A DNA stretch of 64,000 nt from positions 2,824,191-2,888,190 of the forward strand of contig BCHH01000005.1 in the NCBI GenBank assembly GCA_001599595.1. Reading direction: 5' to 3'. The translations under genes and the position numbers were made by a program. Positions within the stretch are counted from its first letter, which is position 1. Each line of letters opens with the position of its first letter. The notes below the pieces were generated by a model that was given only the letters and a program-made list of their open reading frames with translations, was not told the DNA's origin and did not search any database. This document shows, in pieces, positions 57,763 through 64,000 of this stretch. This DNA comes from Beverwykella pulmonaria (lineage: Eukaryota; Ascomycota; Dothideomycetes; Pleosporales; Melanommataceae).

Positions 57763-59382
57763 TTACCCTCCACGTAGAGAGTTGTTCGGGTTTTCGCTTC
57801 CAGAGAGGTAAATATCCACAGCAAGTGTGTCGTCTCTACGGGCATCGGCGATCTGGGAGAGGTCGTTGTCGCTATTGTTATTCACATAGACCTCGAAGGC
57901 TTCGAGTTTACTTATTGAAATAGGACTTCTACCACCGGGGTTGGCGTCCTTCTCCTCCGAACTCAGGTCGCTGTTGGTGATCTCGTAGTCGTCGCCGTTC
58001 TGCTCGTCATTAGTTTCGACAGCACACTCATCCTGATAGTCAGGCTCTGGTTCTTCCTCTTCAACAAGAGCTCCATGGTAGGGTAGTTCGGGCTCCTCAT
58101 CCAGTATGGCCACAACCTGCCCAGCCAATGCCGCCTCGTCATGTGCTTCAGCGGTCCTCTGTGCGATCTGTCGACATCTCCGCCAGTAGATCCTGGCCAC
58201 GGTGTCCCAGCGAACATTAAAAGAGTTAAAATCCCAAGCCCCCTGCAGCGTTGCGTAGAAATGGAGATGCAATATTTGCTCTGTGCCACGGTTCTGGGCT
58301 TGCAAGATTGTCTTCACGAATAGTTCGATCGCCGTGATGACATACGGACCGCAAGCGCCTTGGTCGTATCGGAATTGATTGTTTGCGTGTTGATCTGGCG
58401 CATTTACATCGACGCGGAACCAGAGGAGCTGGCCCGTAATGTTCTGGACACCTTTGACGAGGGTTCTGGCGAGGTTTTGCCAATTCAAGTAATTTCTGAA
58501 AAGACCGTCAACATAGGTTGCCATGCTGTCTTCTCTATCAATCACAACGAAGGCCCAATGGACTCCAGCAGCAAATGCGGGGTCTTCGGCGGCGAATCCG
58601 TCGTTAACGGGGAGGAAAATCCACTTCTTTCCCTCAAAGCGTTGCTTCTCTTCCTTGTAGTTAGCAAAGTTGTTGCTATCTACGTCTCCGTCCTTGCCGG
58701 CGCGGTAGAGGATGGAAGAAAGGAAGCTGTTGACAATTTCGATGCCGCGGGCCTTGCAGTTGTATTTTTCTGAGATGAGCTCGAGCGCGACGTTGAGGAT
58801 GCTGTCGCGCCACCAGCTGTTGGACTGCGTGTTCGCGATGAGGAGCACGTCTTCGTTCGCGATTGAAGAGTTCTCCAGCTTGAGGTATGTCGCCTCGTTA
58901 TCTGGAGGCCACTGTTTCTCATGGAAGCGGCAGAAACGGAGAGGATCAGGCAGTGACGCGACTGGCGAACGAGAATTTGGTACGTCTGTCTCTTGGTACG
59001 GATTCTCGAGTGGCACGAATACATCGGCTGGGGCATCGGGCATCGGGTCATCTTCGTCGGCAATAGTGTCCCAGCCAGGTGCGTACTTGTCGTTCCAGCC
59101 CTTGGTCAATACATCGATGCTATATCGGCGATGTTTGAGCGAAGGCCGGGTTTTCTTGGTTGGAACATGGCCGCCACGAAGGTGTCCGCGAGTGGAGGTG
59201 ACGAACATGGTCCGGGTCTTCTGGCGGATGAAGTCCTTTGTCATTTCGTGGACGCGTGAACGCTTGTAGTGAGCGTCCTTTGCAACGGCGGGCAGTTTCT
59301 GGAGGGACGAGAAATCCATGCCTCGAACGGTCATGGTAGCAGTTTGGCGATGTTTTGAAGGTAGCGGTGTGTATGGCTTCAT
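57763..59382 (-). CDS. Ulp1-type (C48) cysteine protease domain protein
   Basis: A single exon of 539 residues from the ATG at 59382. Seen: an N-terminal basic region, then a protease-like domain from about 175 to 420. The catalytic triad and oxyanion residues are present: GVHWAFVVID (His275), TYVDGL (Asp292) and RYDQGACGPY (Gln341, Cys344). This HW...D...QXXC order defines the Ulp1 C48 family. The last 100 residues are very acidic (VEEEEPEPDY, DEQNGDDYE). Known: Ulp1/SENP enzymes cleave SUMO or NEDD8 from conjugates. Inference: a de-SUMOylase or related protease, possibly nuclear. The sequence between the motifs is atypical, and such domains also occur in transposon-derived fungal proteins. 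No transposon ends are visible here. Confidence 0.75.
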   Translation of the reverse strand: MKPYTPLPSKHRQTATMTVRGMDFSSLQKLPAVAKDAHYKRSRVHEMTKDFIRQKTRTMFVTSTRGHLRGGHVPTKKTRPSLKHRRYSIDVLTKGWNDKYAPGWDTIADEDDPMPDAPADVFVPLENPYQETDVPNSRSPVASLPDPLRFCRFHEKQWPPDNEATYLKLENSSIANEDVLLIANTQSNSWWRDSILNVALELISEKYNCKARGIEIVNSFLSSILYRAGKDGDVDSNNFANYKEEKQRFEGKKWIFLPVNDGFAAEDPAFAAGVHWAFVVIDREDSMATYVDGLFRNYLNWQNLARTLVKGVQNITGQLLWFRVDVNAPDQHANNQFRYDQGACGPYVITAIELFVKTILQAQNRGTEQILHLHFYATLQGAWDFNSFNVRWDTVARIYWRRCRQIAQRTAEAHDEAALAGQVVAILDEEPELPYHGALVEEEEPEPDYQDECAVETNDEQNGDDYEITNSDLSSEEKDANPGGRSPISISKLEAFEVYVNNNSDNDLSQIADARRDDTLAVDIYLSGSENPNNSLRGG

Positions 59383-60324
59383 CGAGGAGAGGAGTTGCTG
59401 TATGAAGAGAACTTGAGTGAGGGTGAGCGAAAGAGAAATTCTGGAGGATGTGAAGGTTCGACGTCGGGCAAGACTTTATGTGGGAAGAGCTGCTGTGAAA
59501 GACTGCCGACGGTATTGTTCAAGATGTGCACAATACGGGCAGGACTGGGAGTGCGAGTGCGCCTGCTGGTTTTTCTAATGGCTCACCATTCACTTTGTTG
59601 TCGTGAATGAGTGCGAGAGTAGTGAAGTGAAGTAAACTTAGTCGTAGAAATTACAATTTCTCACCGCGATGACATGGATTGCAAAAATAATTTATAAAGC
59701 TTTAGTGGTACAAATATTGGAAATGAATAGGCTGGAATTCATTTCATTAGTTCGAGTTTCCTTTGACAACGGCGAAGGTGAATCTTACAACGTGGTGAAA
59801 GGCAGGCGGTGAGTGAACTTGGACGAGCAAAGGAAGGATGGCGCGGACGCTATTGAACTATAGACAGAGAGAATTCGACTATACAGACAACAGACGGGTC
59901 AAGCTGAACAGCAGCGTAGAGGAAGAGAAGAAGAGTTGAGAGAGTTTGTACATGCAACGGATGACTCAAAGACTCCCAGAAGGGGGAAACTGCAGACGAG
60001 TCGAACTGATATTAACAGTCTAAAAAGTATGTGGCTAGATGTTAAGATTGGCCTAGCCCTGCTACTGTTCTATTGCAGATAGTAAAAGAAGTCTTGAGAA
60101 CTAGGAGATGCAAAGTTGTGCAGAAATGTTGTTTTTGAGATGACGATATAGAGTAGAAATGCGCATACCAATAAGTAGACTTGGTTTTGCAAGTCCATAT
60201 CCTCGTCGACGTACAATAATACCATGAACACTGCTGTCTAGAACGCGACTTCCTCTCTGGGCAAGTTTAGGGTACTGCCTGTGCGAACATTGTTGTTGTG
60301 GCATTAGCCCTGTGGGTTGCACAA
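59383..60324. other. AT-richer intergenic region
   Basis: Upstream of the protease gene and downstream of the Zn2Cys6 regulator. No gene, RNA or named element was recognised. Confidence 0.4.
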
Positions 60325-62107
60325 TTACACCTTAGGCATGACGAAATGGGACTGAGCAGGAGTGTGAGGTATCGGTACCTCATACGCAGTCGGACAGCGC
60401 ATATCCAAGTTATCCGTTTCCGCAACACGGGGCTCCGCAACGAAATCCAAAACAAGTTTGCTCATATCATCCAGAAACGAGGAGATCCAAACTCCTCCCG
60501 CGCTCGCACCGACCTCCTCCAACGTATCCTGAATTTCTCTGAATTTCGGGCACCGATCCTGGTTCGAGTAGGCCAAATTCTGGTAATACAGCATCTGGGA
60601 GATGCAGCTGATGGGCAGTGTCACGCCCACTGCAGCAGCCAGGCCAATACCAGGCTTCAAGAAGTGCTTGACGCCTCGAGCGATGCAGAGGGTGTTTATC
60701 TTCATGTCCATTCTTGGCGAGGAGAGTAGTTTGGCTGTTTCTACATTGGTGCTAGGAAACAGGCGGTAGGCGACGACCATTGTCGAGTAGAGGATCGAGC
60801 AAGCAGACCAGTACTGGACTAAAGGGCACAGAAGAGCCAGCCCGTATTGGGATAGAATTTCTGGGAGGTCTTCCGGTGGTGCTGTGCCTATGCCTTCGAC
60901 TGCGTAGCTTTGATCGCATGCACGCAAGGTTGCAGAACATTTGGTGATGAAATCACAGTACCAGGTTTGGAGTTGCTCGTCTAGTCTCCAGCAATTTGCT
61001 TTGAATTGTCTGGCTTGTTCGTTGATATCGTGGGCCCGCTCTGCAAGACTTAAAGTGTCGAACTCTTCGAGGACTTCGGCAAGTTGTACAAAGATGTCGA
61101 TGATAGTGTCTACGACGGTTTTACGATAACCCTGGAAGGGCTTTATCATCCACTCGGGGGAAGAAAGGAAAGTCTTCTTCCGGCTCACTAAAGCAGCTAT
61201 AGCCTAGAAATGGTCAGCCTGGTCATTATTACTGACACTCTGCAGCATTCCTACCCCGTCGCTTCGCGCTTCTAGAAACATGTTATGTTGCGGACGTTGA
61301 GCGTAATATTTCGGAGGCAGTAACTTTACAATATTCAATAAGCCATTTACATGTCCGTGCCAATTGTGGGCTGCAGTTGCGGCATCGTTCAGTTGCTGGA
61401 ATACCGGCAAGTCAGCGAATATTCCCAATAGGATAAGCTACAGACTCAGCATACTTCATACAGGGCGAGTAATCGGCATGTTACAATCATTTCCATCTTA
61501 TCAAATCCCCCTTGTTGCGCAAGCTGGGCCGTAACGCAGGACAATGCCTTCCCATACAGCTCTAAGCCCCGTTCCATCATATTTCTATCTTCATTCGCTC
61601 GGCCGATCTTAGACACGCTTAAGGCCAGGAGAGCACATCTCAGCTTGTCGCTTCCAGGGGCATTGAGAGAGGTGTACTGTGGCAGTCTCGCCGGCGAGTT
61701 ATTTATATCCAAGCCCAATCCCCATTTGCCCGTCAGTTCGTCTTTAGGGACGTAAAGTTCCCAGAAGGTAGTGAAGCATTCTGTCTCGAGGGCAGTGCGA
61801 TTCAAGTCCCGCATTCTCGCGTCGGAAACAGATGCCATTCTTTTATGGGGCTGGCGCTTGACTTCTTTTGTCTGTGGCTTGTACACCCCTTTGCCTGCTT
61901 CAACTTGGATTACGATCATGTCTCGTTGATAGCCGCCACAAACGAGCTGTACCCTAGTGCAGACGGCGCATGTCGGTTGTCCAAGATCACACTATGATAG
62001 CACATCAGTATATGTCTACTTCTCGTCCAATCAACAATGCTACATACTTTCTTCTTTCGCCTTCTACACGTGGAACAGCCTTTTGAGCGACCAGGAACAC
62101 CAACCAT
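60325..62107 (-). CDS. Zn2Cys6 transcription factor with fungal-specific domain
   Basis: Four exons, 62107-62048, 61991-61455, 61395-61255 and 61203-60325, give 538 residues. Seen: the zinc cluster GCSTCRRRKKKCDLGQPTCA with cysteines 11, 14, 21, 28, 31 and 38 (CX2CX6CX6CX2CX6C). The first intron falls exactly before Cys21. The remainder carries the fungal regulator domain typical of short C6 factors, with CALLALSVSKIGRA, AAHNWHGHVNGLL, SPEWMIKPFQGY and ACSILYSTMVVAYRLF. Known: such proteins bind CGG-type sites and many control local metabolic or stress genes. The target is unknown. It is divergent from the HET-TPR gene, sharing an 850-base upstream region, which allows but does not prove co-regulation. 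Splice sites are normal, with GTATGT, GTATGC and GTAGGA donors. Confidence 0.88.
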
Positions 62108-62960
62108 GGTATCCAAAGACTCGGGATATCCAACTGGGGTATATATTCTGAAGAGGCTGCAGCGGAAGGAGTGAATGAAAAGCGCAGGATGTTGCCAAAT
62201 GCAGTCCGTTGAAAGAGAAAATGGGGACCATATGTTAATTAACCACAAGTCTAGCAACCTAGCAGGGGTGTTGTAGATTCAACGGGCGAATTAGAGAAAC
62301 AAAGGCTAGTCTGTAATAGGTGTCTTTTTGCGCCGGTTGTGCGTAATCCTGCGACCTTACTCATACCCATCATAGTAAGCACATCTAGTCCATCAGTCAC
62401 GTGCAGAGGGGGTTTTCCTTGGCAGAACTAAACAACATCTTGTTCGATAGCAAATATACGTTCTTGTTAGCCATTTTGTAGCCTTTCTATCAATTACTAT
62501 GCCTCAACACGACTCAGAGATTAATCTCCCCACTCGCGCGGCTATTATTACCATTGGTATTGGTGATATGCCGATCTTGCACTCTTCTTGTCCTGGTTCC
62601 CTTGTTTAACAAATGCTCACGCTCTGCCCTAGGGCAAATTCGCTCTCAGACCGCCTTTGAACCATCGCGCAAGATCTCAAATGCTTCGCCACATGTCGAA
62701 AATGAACTCCCGCATCAGGGTCCGGCGCGCCGTGCGCAAGGCTTCCAAATAAAATCGAGCGACATGCATCTCCTCACCGGCCAGCATGCGCCACGATGCA
62801 GCCTCGCGAGCAGCGTTCCTACGACGACTTCTGCACTACCTAATCACGATCCGTCCTCTAACGTCCGCTTCTGTATCGTCGACCCTGAATACCTCACGCC
62901 GATATACCAGATAAGCCGCACGATTCCCGCTTTCTATAAGATCCTACCCGACCCTCTGCC
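62108..62960. promoter_or_regulatory. Divergent upstream region of the C6 regulator and HET-TPR genes
   Basis: Both neighbours start here and point away from each other. A plus-strand frame open from 62554 overlaps the HET gene start in another frame and shows no family resemblance. No specific binding sites were identified. Confidence 0.4.
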
Positions 62961-64000
62961 ATGGCCCTCATACGCCTCTTGCAGCGCAAACCAGACGGCG
63001 AACTCGTCTTTCGCGAGCCCGCTAGCGGCGATGTCCCTGCCTACGCAATATTGTCTCATACATGGGGGAAAGAGGAGGTCATCTTTCAGGACATGGAAAT
63101 CAGCGCAGATAGGAGCAAGACTAGGAGCAAGGCTGGGTGGAAGAAGATAGAGTTCTGCGCAGAGCAGGCTGCAGCTGATGGACTACAATACTTTTGGATC
63201 GACACCTGCTGCATCAACAAGAAGAATGCGGTCGAGCTTGGCGCAGCCATCAACTCCATGTTTCGGTGGTATCAGAACGCTGCGCGCTGCTACGTCTACC
63301 TTTCAGATGTCTCTAAACCTGAGGGAGCAGATAGCGACAGAGCGTGGAAAGAGGCATTTAGGACAAGTCGATGGTTTACCCGGGGTTGGACGCTTCAAGA
63401 GCTCATCGCACCAAGGCTGGTTGATTTCTTCAGCGTAGAGGGGCAGCGACTTGGAAGCAAATTGTTGCTTGCAGCTGAGATACACAAAATCACCAGTATT
63501 GCGGAGAACGCTCTCCAGGGCGATGCGTTGTCGAATTTTAGCATCAGAGAACGGAGGTCCTGGGCCAAGCGCCGCAATACCACGATTGAAGAGGATGGAG
63601 CGTACTGTTTGATCGGAATCTTTGGTGTATCTATGGTGCCAAACTACGGGGAGGGCAGAAACCATGCATTCCAGCGGCTGGAGGAGGAGATCCACAAGTT
63701 GTACAAAGGTAGTACTTCTGCCCAGATGTGTTAATAACGAAATAATACTAACTACTACAGGTGTTAATTTTGAGTCATATGCTGTTGGACTTAACCTTGC
63801 GTCACTTCCTGAAGCTGCACAGTTTGTTGCTAGAGAGAAAGAACTCTTGAAGATGCATGAGCTGCTACATGGTCATAACAACCAATCCGCAGTAGTCCTG
63901 CACGGGCTTGGGCAAACATCGACACTCCATACGGTCAACAACCTAGGCGCCCTCTACTACAATCAAGGCAAGCTGGCTGAGGCGGAGGCCATGTACAGTC
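62961..64000 (+). CDS. HET-domain protein joined to TPR repeats, NB-ARC apparently deleted (3' end outside window)
   Basis: Exon 1 is 62961-63708 and exon 2 starts at 63761 after a GTAGTA...TACTACAG intron; the frame is open at the window end. Seen: a HET domain with YAILSHTWGKEEVIFQD, YFWIDTCCINK, CYVYLSDVS, WFTRGWTLQELIAPR and the C-terminal PNYGEGRNHAFQRLEEEI. Exon 2 gives a linker (SLPEAAQFVAREKELLKMHE) and VVLHGLG, the exact lead-in to an NB-ARC P-loop. The expected GIGKT does not follow. Instead the frame goes straight into TSTLHTVNNLGALYYNQGK and AEAEAMY, a TPR of the kinesin-light-chain type found at the C-terminus of these proteins. Known: fungal NLR-like HET/NB-ARC/TPR proteins are sensors in non-self recognition. 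Inference: an internal in-frame deletion removed the whole nucleotide-binding module. Confidence 0.85.

Overview
The window is nuclear DNA of a filamentous ascomycete (Pezizomycotina, most likely Dothideomycetes). Genes are split by many short introns, mostly 46-63 nt, with GTRNGT donors and CTRAC-like branch sites. The predicted proteins include lineage-typical families: XlnR, GaaA/GaaC, HET-domain proteins and Zn2Cys6 regulators. Gene models were built by hand from reading frames and splice signals. Each complete spliced model sums to a whole number of codons.

Left part (1-6.6 kb) is a plant-polysaccharide block. A D-galacturonate reductase (gaaA-type, cut by the window start) is divergent from an L-threo-3-deoxy-hexulosonate aldolase (gaaC/lga1). 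Tail to tail with the latter lies a seven-exon XlnR/Xyr1 xylanase regulator. A large intergenic stretch (6.6-12.4 kb) follows, then a HET-domain gene, an AT-rich RIP-like island and a URE2-type glutathione S-transferase.

Middle part (17.7-33.8 kb) is mainly housekeeping: branchpoint-binding protein (SF1/Msl5), a myotubularin lipid phosphatase, ribosomal protein uS3, an SLC35F6-like membrane protein, an allantoate-permease-type MFS carrier and a coiled-coil protein with a Cys/His N-terminus. From 33.8 to 40.6 kb there is no intact gene, only a decayed Zn2Cys6-type regulator (about 37.2-38.8 kb).

Right part (40.6-64 kb) holds a Whi5/Nrm1-like protein, a small CaaX-box protein, an EXPERA-like membrane protein, a secreted GH3 beta-glucosidase, an FHA-forkhead regulator, a twin-CX9C complex I subunit, a Ulp1-type cysteine protease, a Zn2Cys6 regulator, and a HET protein running off the end in which the NB-ARC domain appears to be deleted so that HET joins directly to TPR repeats.

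The most unusual signals are: (i) a non-canonical GG donor in a 51-nt, stop-free, in-frame intron that splits the first zinc knuckle of the branchpoint-binding protein itself; (ii) a GG acceptor in the GST gene; (iii) the HET-TPR protein lacking its nucleotide-binding module; and (iv) xlnR lying next to the galacturonate pair. No tRNA, rRNA, CRISPR or intact transposon was recognised.
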